From the NCBI GenBank assembly GCA_029979375.1, contig JAPOHQ010000055.1:1-6702 (forward strand): a stretch of 6,702 nt of DNA, given 5' to 3'. The notes beneath the pieces are model-generated. The model made no database searches. It was not told the origin of the DNA and saw only the letters and a list, made by a program, of their open reading frames with translations. Below are positions 1 to 5,974 of the stretch, piece by piece. The first letter of the stretch is position 1. Each line of letters begins with the position of its first letter. Position numbers and translations under genes: made by a program. This DNA is from Microbacteriaceae bacterium (lineage in GTDB: Bacteria > Actinomycetota > Actinomycetes > Actinomycetales > Microbacteriaceae).

Positions 1-1549
1 CTCTTGGGGCTGCTCCCGTGACAGCGACGTTGCGATAGGCCTCGGCGAGTGCTTGCCTTGCGCCCTCATATGGGTCTAGGTAGCAGTACTTGCCATTGGC
101 ATCTGTTGCTAAGGCAACACCTAGGCCTGTCTCTTCGCTGATGCGGATCATGCCGCCATCGTCTGGCATGGCAAGTGCTGTGTTGCCCATGACGTACTTG
201 TCGTATTGGTTTGTAATCCAGGACTTGTCTGAATGGTTTGGTGAGGAGATCAGCTCCATGAGCTGGGCCGCAGCCTCTGTCTCATTCTCTGCTCGCTTTA
301 GCTTGCTTGAGCTGTCTGCATTTAGGGCATCTTGGTATTTGGGGTAGTCGACTGGGCGGTCATAAACAGGTCCGTCATGGGCAACTGTTCTTGGGGGGAC
401 ATTGACGATTTCTTCGTGGCCCCAGTCAATGTAGAGTCTGTCCTCGTCGATTACCTCACCCAGAACGGAGTACTCGACCTCCCACTTGTTTACGATCTTC
501 TCGAAGTCCTTGAGCTTCTTCTTTGGAACCACCGCACACATGCGCTCTTGGCTCTCGCTCATGAGGATCTCTTCAGGGGTGAGTCTCTCGTCTCTAAGCA
601 GCACGTTCTTGAGCTGAATCTTCATGCCCTTGCCTCCGTTGGAGGCAAGCTCACTGGTTGCGCAGGAGATTCCTGCGCCACCTAGGTCTTGAATGCCAGC
701 TACTACGCCTGCGTTGAAGAGCTCCAGGCAGCACTCAATGAGAACCTTCTCGGCAAATGGGTCTCCAACCTGAACCGCAGGTCTCTTTGTTGGGCCTTCG
801 TCACCAAAGGTTTCTGAGGCTAGGACGCTAACGCCACCAATGCCGTCGGCTCCGGTTCTGGCTCCAAAGAGAATTACCAGGTCGCCGGGATTGGTTGCTT
901 TGGCTAGCTGGAGGTCTTCGTGCTTTAGGGCCCCAATGGAGAGAGCATTGACAAGTGGGTTGCCCTGGTAGACCTTGTCAAAGACAGTCTCGCCACCAAT
1001 GTTTGGAAGCCCCAGGCAGTTGCCATAAAAGCTAATGCCGTCTACTACGCCGTGAACAACTCTTGCAGTGTCGGGGTCTTGGGGTGCTCCGAAGCGGAGC
1101 TGGTCCATGACCGCAACCGGCCTCGCACCCATAGACAGGATGTCTCTTACGATGCCGCCAACGCCGGTTGCTGCTCCCTGGAAGGGTTCGATGTAGCTGG
1201 GGTGGTTGTGGCTCTCAACCTTGAAGGTGACAGCAAGGCCTTCACCGATGTCCACAACACCTGCGTTCTCTCCCATGCCGACCATGAGGTGTTTTTTCAT
1301 CTCAGGGGTTACCTTCTCGCCAAACTGGCGGAGGTAGATCTTCGATGACTTATAGCTGCAGTGCTCTGACCACATGACCGAATACATTGCAAGCTCTGAG
1401 GAGGTTGGCCTGCGGCCAAGAATCTCCCTGATGCTCTCGTATTCGTCCTGTTTGAGCCCAAGCTCTTTCCAGGGTTGTTCTTTGTCTGGTTCTGCGCTTG
1501 CGTTTTCTACAGTGTCGACGCCTGATGGCTGGTTTTTGTTTTTGAACAT
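1..1549 (-). CDS. purL: Phosphoribosylformylglycinamidine synthase subunit PurL (3' end beyond window)
   Basis: Large catalytic subunit of FGAM synthase. It uses ATP and ammonia delivered by PurQ to convert FGAR to FGAM in cytosolic de novo purine synthesis. The frame reads open from ATG at 1549 to the window edge, giving 516 codons of an expected roughly 740-770, so the C-terminal third is missing. Visible family motifs are SEHCSYKSS at residues 61-69 (containing the His of the active-site SEHC motif), ESHNHPSYIEPFQGAATG at 112-129, GARTGADGIGG at 229-239, DLGGAGISCA at 288-297, MSESQERM at 330-337 and DPYEGARQALAEAYRN at 492-507. The N-terminus carries a roughly 25-residue polar extension containing DTVENA, which I recall from actinobacterial PurL. 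The start overlaps the purQ stop by one base (TGATG), so translational coupling is likely. No frameshift or missing motif is visible in the part present. Confidence 0.97.
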   Translation of the reverse strand, partial: MFKNKNQPSGVDTVENASAEPDKEQPWKELGLKQDEYESIREILGRRPTSSELAMYSVMWSEHCSYKSSKIYLRQFGEKVTPEMKKHLMVGMGENAGVVDIGEGLAVTFKVESHNHPSYIEPFQGAATGVGGIVRDILSMGARPVAVMDQLRFGAPQDPDTARVVHGVVDGISFYGNCLGLPNIGGETVFDKVYQGNPLVNALSIGALKHEDLQLAKATNPGDLVILFGARTGADGIGGVSVLASETFGDEGPTKRPAVQVGDPFAEKVLIECCLELFNAGVVAGIQDLGGAGISCATSELASNGGKGMKIQLKNVLLRDERLTPEEILMSESQERMCAVVPKKKLKDFEKIVNKWEVEYSVLGEVIDEDRLYIDWGHEEIVNVPPRTVAHDGPVYDRPVDYPKYQDALNADSSSKLKRAENETEAAAQLMELISSPNHSDKSWITNQYDKYVMGNTALAMPDDGGMIRISEETGLGVALATDANGKYCYLDPYEGARQALAEAYRNVAVTGAAPR

Positions 1550-2244
1550 CAGCTGTTCACCAGCGCCTTCAGTGCGCTCTGGAAAAACTTGAGGCCGTCG
1601 ATGCCGCTTCTTGTTGCTACCGCGGTGTCTGGGCCAAAGCCTGGCTCTACTGCGTGCTCTGGGTGGGGCATCAGACCAACGACATTGCCGCGCTCATTGG
1701 TGAGGCCCGCAATGTCGTTCATGGAGCCGTTGGGGTTTAGTTCTAAGTAGCGGAAGACAACCCTGTTCTCTTCTTCGAGCATCTTGATGGTGTCTTCGGT
1801 TGCGATGTAGCCACCCTCACCGATTTTGAGCGGAATGATGATCTCTTCGTCTTTTTCAAAGAGGTTGGTCCAGGCGGTTTGGTTGTTTTCTACCCGCAGT
1901 TTTTGGTCGCGGCAGATGAAGTGCTGGTGTTCGTTTCTAATTAGTCCACCTGGGAGCAGGTGGGACTCAACCAGCACCTGGAAGCCATTGCAGATGCCCA
2001 GCACGGGCAGGCCCTGCTGGGCTTTCTTGATTACCTCTTTGGTGGCAGGGGCCTTTGCTGCAATTGCTCCGCAGCGGAGGTAATCGCCATAGGAGAAACC
2101 ACCTGGCAGGACTACAGCATCTACTTTTTTGAGATCGTCGTCTGCGTGCCAGAGGGGGACCGGGGTTCCGCCTGCTAGGCGCACTGCCCTTTGGGCATCG
2201 CGGTCGTCTAGGGTGCCGGGGTAGGTGATGACGCCTATGCGCAT
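1549..2244 (-). CDS. purQ: Phosphoribosylformylglycinamidine synthase, glutaminase subunit PurQ
   Basis: Class I glutamine amidotransferase subunit of the PurS-PurQ-PurL complex. It hydrolyses glutamine and passes ammonia to PurL. The protein is 231 residues, normal for stand-alone PurQ. The nucleophile elbow GICNGFQ places the catalytic cysteine at residue 85. The MPHPEH motif gives His194 and Glu196, completing the triad. VVLPGGFSYGDYLRCGAIAA at 44-63 is the conserved PurQ oxyanion-region stretch. The ATG start overlaps the purS stop by one base (TAATG), and the TGA stop overlaps the purL start, so all three subunits are probably made from one message in coupled fashion. All key residues are present and nothing looks broken. 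Confidence 0.97.
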   Translation of the reverse strand: MRIGVITYPGTLDDRDAQRAVRLAGGTPVPLWHADDDLKKVDAVVLPGGFSYGDYLRCGAIAAKAPATKEVIKKAQQGLPVLGICNGFQVLVESHLLPGGLIRNEHQHFICRDQKLRVENNQTAWTNLFEKDEEIIIPLKIGEGGYIATEDTIKMLEEENRVVFRYLELNPNGSMNDIAGLTNERGNVVGLMPHPEHAVEPGFGPDTAVATRSGIDGLKFFQSALKALVNS

Positions 2245-2492
2245 TAGTTCTCTACCGTTACCGCTACCACGTCCTCAATGACGTCGTTTGATAGAAACTC
2301 TTTGGCCTGCTTCTTTGCCTCTTCGAGGTCTTTGTCTGTTACCTCGCGGTCGAAGTGAAGCTCGATGCGCTTGCCGATTCTTACGCCGGAGATGTCCTTG
2401 TTGCCCATTCTTGTGAGGGCGTTGGCTACTGCTTTGCCCTGGGGGTCAAGTAGATCCTGCTTTGGCATGATCTCAACGATGATTTTTGGCAC
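2244..2492 (-). CDS. purS: Phosphoribosylformylglycinamidine synthase subunit PurS
   Basis: Small structural subunit that bridges PurQ and PurL in FGAM synthase of Gram-positive bacteria and archaea. It has no catalysis of its own. The protein is 82 residues, the usual size. Characteristic features are the first beta strand KIIVEIMPK, then LLDPQGKAVANAL at 14-26 and GVRIGKRIEL at 36-45. The start is GTG at 2492. The next in-frame ATG (residue 9, 2468) would remove the conserved first strand, so GTG is preferred. A purine-rich AAGGG lies about 6 bases upstream and may serve as a weak ribosome-binding site. It is the first gene of purS-purQ-purL, after a 101-base gap from the hutG-like gene on the same strand. 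Confidence 0.95.
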   Translation of the reverse strand: MPKIIVEIMPKQDLLDPQGKAVANALTRMGNKDISGVRIGKRIELHFDREVTDKDLEEAKKQAKEFLSNDVIEDVVAVTVEN

Positions 2493-2509
2493 TTCTACCC
2501 TTCGGTTGG

Positions 2510-2521
2510 CAGGAAATCCTG
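2510..2521. repeat. 12-base inverted repeat in the purS leader
   Basis: CAGGA, two central A bases, then TCCTG form a perfect inverted repeat about 18 bases before the purS start codon. The two-base loop is too short for an RNA hairpin, so if it is functional it is more likely a protein-binding site. A 5-base arm can arise by chance and I recognise no known regulator motif. Confidence 0.25.
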
Positions 2522-2568
2522 TTTCGGGATGGACGTTGTTTGCCGGCCACGATGCTCGGAATGACCCC

Positions 2569-2597
2569 AGTTTAGCCGTCTGCGCCTAACTTTTTAA
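2569..2597 (-). promoter_or_regulatory. Candidate promoter of purS-purQ-purL
   Basis: On the minus strand, TTAAAA (2597-2592; 4 of 6 matches to TTGACA) is followed after exactly 17 bases by TAAACT (2574-2569; fits TANNNT, 4 of 6 matches to TATAAT). Transcription would begin near 2562 and leave a leader of about 70 bases before the purS GTG. The -35 element overlaps the stop codon of the upstream gene. I see no terminator hairpin in the 101-base gap, so read-through from the iclR-hutG transcript is also possible. The call rests on consensus matching only. Confidence 0.35.
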
Positions 2598-3466
2598 TTG
2601 CCACTCTGGCGGAGACCATAGCCAGCAACTATCTCAAGAACAACCAGCGCCCCCAGGCGCACAGTTCGTCCATCTTCGCTGTCCTTGCTCGCATCAATCT
2701 CGGTGATATCCATGCCGACCACCTCCTTGTTGCTTGCAAGGATTCTGGCTGCCTGGCGCAGCTCGAAGGCGCTTATGCCGCCTGGTGCGGAGGCCGGACA
2801 GGCTGGAACGACACTTCGGTCACAGACATCGACATCGATGTCCACAAACACCTGCCCGGCGGCCCCCTCAAGGGCCTGCCGACAGGCAGCCTCGATCCCG
2901 ATGTCTGCAACCTCCTGGCGAGAGATCACGTTGATGCCGAGCCTTCTTGCAAGTTCCGCATATTCAGCGGAGTTTGAGAAGTCGTTGATGCCGATCTGGT
3001 AGATATTCTTCGGATTGAGGCCCGCCTCGACAAGCCTTCTTACTGGTGAACCATTCGAGATGCCGTCGCGCAGGTCGTGGTGGGCATCTAGGGTCACAAG
3101 CCTCGAATCGGAGAGATTCTGGCCAAGGACTCCCAGCGCTGCGGCATAGGTGATTGAGTTGTCGCCGCCAAGCGCGATTACGAGCTCCTTGTTGGCAGCG
3201 GCCAGTCGCGAGATGGTCTCAGCCTCATTCGAGTCGGGGTCTGAGATTTGACCGAGATCCTCGATTGTCGCTGTCGAGAGATCTTGGCCGGTGGCGTAGC
3301 TAAAGGTTGAATAGCGAGCCAGCGCTGCTCTGATTGCCTTTGGGGTCAGGTGGGCATTGGTGGGGCTAATCGAGGTCTTGGAGGCCGGGATGTCAATGAT
3401 TGCAATCTGAGATTCTTGATTGGAAATGAGCGATGCGGCCCGTGGCCACTTCGGATCTTCACTCAT
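2594..3466 (-). CDS. hutG: Arginase/ureohydrolase-family enzyme, probable formimidoylglutamase (HutG)
   Basis: Probably hydrolyses N-formimino-L-glutamate to glutamate and formamide, the last step of histidine degradation. The fold is clearly the binuclear-manganese ureohydrolase fold. Numbering from a TTG at 3475, the motifs are GGDNS at 103-107, DAHHD at 130-134 and DIDVDVCD at 212-219, followed by VPACPASAPGG and then TEID with Glu259. Predicted metal ligands are Asp130, His132, Asp134, Asp214 and Asp216. The usual first ligand, the His of GGDHS, is Asn106 here. I chose ATG at 3466 (290 residues) over TTG at 3475 because GAGAAAG sits 10 bases before the ATG but almost touches the TTG. This start overlaps the iclR stop by 8 bases (ATGAGTGA). 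The family alone would also allow arginase, agmatinase or guanidinobutyrase. HutG is inferred from the adjacent divergent hutU-hutI and the DR...PACP form of the last motif. Confidence 0.8.
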   Translation of the reverse strand: MSEDPKWPRAASLISNQESQIAIIDIPASKTSISPTNAHLTPKAIRAALARYSTFSYATGQDLSTATIEDLGQISDPDSNEAETISRLAAANKELVIALGGDNSITYAAALGVLGQNLSDSRLVTLDAHHDLRDGISNGSPVRRLVEAGLNPKNIYQIGINDFSNSAEYAELARRLGINVISRQEVADIGIEAACRQALEGAAGQVFVDIDVDVCDRSVVPACPASAPGGISAFELRQAARILASNKEVVGMDITEIDASKDSEDGRTVRLGALVVLEIVAGYGLRQSGN

Positions 3467-4229
3467 GGTGCCCAAACTTTCTCGAGAGCTCCCTGGCCGC
3501 CTGCTGCAGCGAAAGAGCCAGCTGGCTCAACTGTAGCTTTTCAAGCGCCAGCGATTGGAAGGTAATTGCCAGTCCCGCCAGCGGATGGCCCAGGTTGTCT
3601 CTGATCGCCACGCCTACCGAGGCGTAGCCGAGGCTAACCTCGTCGACCTCCAGGGCATAGCCCTGGGCTCGCTCGCTATTGAGGGTTGCGGTGAGCTCGG
3701 TGAAGCTCTTGGGGCCAAGCCCGGTTCGAGTCTGCAGGCCGAGGCCTCTAAACGATGCCGAGAGCTGCTTCTGATCCAGGACTGCGAGCATGGACCTGCC
3801 AGATGCTGTTAGGTGGGAGGGGAGCCGGACTCCAATGTCGGTCACCAGCTTTAGCGACCTCACCGGTCTCTCCTCGAGAAGGTAAAGGACATCAGAGCCG
3901 TCTAGAACCCCGAGGTGACCTACCACCGAGGTTTGTTTTTCCAGATTCTCCACCAGCTTCCTGAGCACCGGTCTAGCCAGGCGCTCTAGTGGTTCGTGGC
4001 GTTGATAGGCACTGCCGAGCTCCCAGGCGGCAAGCCCAAGGCCCCAGCGCTTCTCCTCCGGATAGTGGATTGCGTAGTTGGCCTCCTGGAGCTCCTCCAG
4101 CAGCTGATAGCAGGAGGATCTGGGGATGCCAAGTCGCTTGGCCAGCATGGCCGCGGTCACTGGCTGCCCGATTTCGGCCATTGCGTTTAGGAGTGCGAGG
4201 GTTCTCGCCGCCGCGGGGACTCTAGCCAT
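3459..4229 (-). CDS. IclR-family transcriptional regulator, probable regulator of the hut genes
   Basis: A 256-residue protein of typical IclR length and layout. The N-terminal winged helix-turn-helix spans about residues 5-65, with the helix-turn-helix around QPVTAAMLAKRLGIPRSSCY (22-41) and the wing around 52-66. A linker helix (about 80-98) leads to the C-terminal effector-binding domain, which contains RLPSHLTASGRSMLA (135-149) and EVSLGYASVGVAIRD (197-211), the regions that form the ligand pocket in this family. It is divergent from hutU and followed with overlap by the hutG-like gene. The natural inference is that it senses a histidine-pathway metabolite such as urocanate and controls both transcripts plus its own. 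Whether it represses or activates cannot be told from sequence. The ATG at 4229 starts 8 bases from the inverted repeat and has no clear Shine-Dalgarno sequence. Confidence 0.9.
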   Translation of the reverse strand: MARVPAAARTLALLNAMAEIGQPVTAAMLAKRLGIPRSSCYQLLEELQEANYAIHYPEEKRWGLGLAAWELGSAYQRHEPLERLARPVLRKLVENLEKQTSVVGHLGVLDGSDVLYLLEERPVRSLKLVTDIGVRLPSHLTASGRSMLAVLDQKQLSASFRGLGLQTRTGLGPKSFTELTATLNSERAQGYALEVDEVSLGYASVGVAIRDNLGHPLAGLAITFQSLALEKLQLSQLALSLQQAARELSRKFGHHE

Positions 4230-4237
4230 GCAATTAG

Positions 4238-4259
4238 TCTGTCTGAAATCTCAGACAGA
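4238..4259. promoter_or_regulatory. Perfect 9-base inverted repeat, probable IclR operator
   Basis: Left arm TCTGTCTGA (4238-4246) and right arm TCAGACAGA (4251-4259) are exact reverse complements separated by AATC. It is the most symmetric element I found and lies in the 81-base divergent region, 8 bases before the iclR start and 51 bases before hutU. Size and symmetry suit a dimeric helix-turn-helix protein. With no run of T after it, and lying between divergent starts, it is unlikely to be a terminator. The neighbouring IclR protein is the obvious candidate binder. Binding would cover the iclR promoter region and could also act on hutU transcription. Confidence 0.75.
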
Positions 4260-4264
4260 TGCTA
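4259..4264 (-). promoter_or_regulatory. Candidate -10 element for iclR-hutG
   Basis: On the minus strand TAGCAT fits the actinobacterial TANNNT pattern and lies directly at the edge of the inverted repeat. Transcription from it would start within the repeat, so a bound regulator would block it, consistent with autoregulation. No convincing -35 hexamer is present at 16-18 bases upstream, so the call is weak. Confidence 0.25.
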
Positions 4265-4275
4265 GAAAAACCCCA

Positions 4276-4304
4276 TTGTCGCATCTCTCGCGTGGTTGTG
4301 AAAT
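4276..4304 (+). promoter_or_regulatory. Candidate promoter of hutU-hutI, possibly giving a leaderless message
   Basis: TTGTCG (4276-4281; 4 of 6 matches to TTGACA) is followed after 17 bases by TGAAAT (4299-4304). Transcription would then start at or next to the hutU ATG at 4311. In support, no Shine-Dalgarno-like sequence precedes that ATG. Against it, the -10 element lacks the usual A at its second position. An alternative upstream start would give a short leader without a ribosome-binding site. Confidence 0.3.
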
Positions 4305-4310
4305 TGGGTC

Positions 4311-5972
4311 ATGAACGCAACGACGCGAACCCTAAAGGCAGCCACCGGCAGTTCACTAACCGCCCAGGGCTGGCAGCAAGAGGCAGCACTTCGAATGCTG
4401 CACAACAACCTCGACCCATCTGTCGCCGAGCATCCGGAAGAGCTGATCGTCTATGGCGGTAGCGGCAAGGCCGCTAGGAACTGGGAAAGTTTCGATGCCA
4501 TGGTCAAGACCCTGAGCAGCCTCAAGAACGACGAGACGATGCTGGTGCAGTCCGGCAAGCCGGTTGGAGTGTTTCAGACTCACGAGTGGGCGCCTCGGGT
4601 GCTGCTTGCCAACTCCAACCTGGTTGGAGACTGGGCCAACTGGCCGGAGTTCCGGAGGCTCGAAAAGCTTGGCCTGACGATGTATGGGCAGATGACCGCC
4701 GGCTCCTGGATCTACATCGGAACCCAGGGCATTTTGCAGGGAACCTATGAGACATTTGCCGCCGTTGCGGCCAAACGTTTCGGCGGCAGCCTTGCCGGGA
4801 CCCTCACCCTGACCGGTGGTTGCGGAGGCATGGGTGGGGCGCAGCCGCTTGCCGTGACCATGAATGAGGGCACGTGCCTGATTGTGGACATCGACCCATC
4901 CAGGCTCCAGAAGCGAGTCGAGACCAGGTATCTGGACGAGATTGCCGACAACCTGGACGATGCAATCGAGCGCGTTACTCGTTACAGGGCAGAAAAGAAG
5001 GCCTTGTCGGTCGGTGTCGTTGGCAATGCAGCTACCGTTTTTGCTGAGCTTCTAGGGCGCGATGTTGAGATCGACATTGTCACCGATCAGACCAGTGCCC
5101 ACGATCCGCTCTATTACATCCCAGAAGGTGTTGAGTTCTCGGATGCTCGAGAATACGCCGAGCAGAACCCCAAGGAGTTCACCGAGCGAGCAGAGGCCGC
5201 GATGGCCAAGCAGGTTGCCGCGATGGTCGGCTTCATGGAAAAAGGCGCGGAGGTTTTTGACTACGGCAACTCCATTAGAGACGAGGCTCGCAAGGGCGGT
5301 TTCCAGGATGCCTTCAAGTTCCCCGGTTTCATCCCTGCCTATATTCGCCCGCTGTTCTGTGAGGGCAAGGGGCCTTTCCGGTGGGTGGCGCTCTCGGGAG
5401 ACAAGAAAGACATCTATCGCACCGACCAGGCAGTCCTGGATCTCTTCCCAGACAACACTCATCTCAGGCGCTGGATCACGATGGCCCAGGACAGAGTTGA
5501 GTTCCAGGGCCTGCCAGCCAGAATTTGCTGGCTCGGCTATGGCGAGCGCGACAAGGCCGGCGAGGCATTCAACCAGCTGGTGAAAAGCGGCGAGGTATCC
5601 GCACCGATAGTCATCGGTCGGGATCACCTCGACTGCGGCAGCGTGGCCTCTCCCTACCGAGAGTCAGAGGCGATGCTCGATGGTTCTGATGCGATTGCCG
5701 ACTGGCCGCTACTAAATGCCATGGTCAACATCGCATCAGGTGCGAGCTGGGTTTCCATCCACCACGGCGGAGGCGTTGGCATGGGAAGGTCCATTCATGC
5801 GGGCCAGGTCTCGGTGGCAGATGGCACCGATCTAGCCGGCGAGAAGCTTCGCCGGGTGCTGACCAATGACCCCGGGATGGGCGTGATTCGCCACTGCGAT
5901 GCCGGCTATCCCGAGGCCAAGGATGTGGCTCGAGCGAAGCACGTCCACGTTCCGATGCTGGACACCGAGTAG
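4311..5972 (+). CDS. hutU: Urocanate hydratase (urocanase)
   Basis: Converts urocanate to 4-imidazolone-5-propionate using tightly bound NAD+ as electrophile, the second step of histidine degradation, in the cytosol. The 553-residue length matches the family. Visible conserved blocks are NNLDP at 32-36, VYGGSGKAARNW at 47-58, VQSGKPVGVF at 79-88, MYGQMTAGSWIYIGTQGI at 124-141, the glycine-rich GGCGGMGGAQPLAV at 169-182, VTDQTSAHDP at 257-266, GPFRWVALSGD at 354-364 and the urocanase signature FQGLPARICW at 398-407 with active-site Cys406. Later come IGRDHLDCGSVASPYRE and IHHGGGVGMG at 483-492. ATG at 4311 is chosen because family similarity begins by about residue 16 and the next Met (residue 29) falls inside a conserved block. 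hutI follows 2 bases after the stop. No defect is seen. Confidence 0.98.
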   Translation: MNATTRTLKAATGSSLTAQGWQQEAALRMLHNNLDPSVAEHPEELIVYGGSGKAARNWESFDAMVKTLSSLKNDETMLVQSGKPVGVFQTHEWAPRVLLANSNLVGDWANWPEFRRLEKLGLTMYGQMTAGSWIYIGTQGILQGTYETFAAVAAKRFGGSLAGTLTLTGGCGGMGGAQPLAVTMNEGTCLIVDIDPSRLQKRVETRYLDEIADNLDDAIERVTRYRAEKKALSVGVVGNAATVFAELLGRDVEIDIVTDQTSAHDPLYYIPEGVEFSDAREYAEQNPKEFTERAEAAMAKQVAAMVGFMEKGAEVFDYGNSIRDEARKGGFQDAFKFPGFIPAYIRPLFCEGKGPFRWVALSGDKKDIYRTDQAVLDLFPDNTHLRRWITMAQDRVEFQGLPARICWLGYGERDKAGEAFNQLVKSGEVSAPIVIGRDHLDCGSVASPYRESEAMLDGSDAIADWPLLNAMVNIASGASWVSIHHGGGVGMGRSIHAGQVSVADGTDLAGEKLRRVLTNDPGMGVIRHCDAGYPEAKDVARAKHVHVPMLDTE

Positions 5973-5974
5973 GT

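Noticed and set aside
332..1348. Plus-strand open frames of 98-117 residues across purL
   Set aside because: They are antisense to purL, whose reading frame is open and conserved throughout. They have no independent start signal or domain.
2466..2468. ATG at 2468 as the purS start
   Set aside because: It would remove the conserved first beta strand KIIVEI. GTG at 2492 gives the normal family length.
2540..2552. GCCGGC palindrome between hutG and purS as a terminator
   Set aside because: It has no adequate stem-loop and no run of T residues after it in either direction.
3467..3475. TTG at 3475 as the start of the hutG-like gene
   Set aside because: The ATG nine bases later has GAGAAAG at a suitable 10-base distance, whereas the same element nearly touches the TTG.
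5062..5583. A 173-residue plus-strand frame overlapping hutU in another frame
   Set aside because: It is rich in Ser, Arg and Pro, typical of an out-of-frame reading, and the hutU frame carries all conserved motifs here.
5052..5627. A 191-residue open frame on the minus strand inside hutU
   Set aside because: It lies wholly antisense to a highly conserved urocanase and shows no recognisable family motif. Long antisense frames are expected in GC-rich coding sequence.
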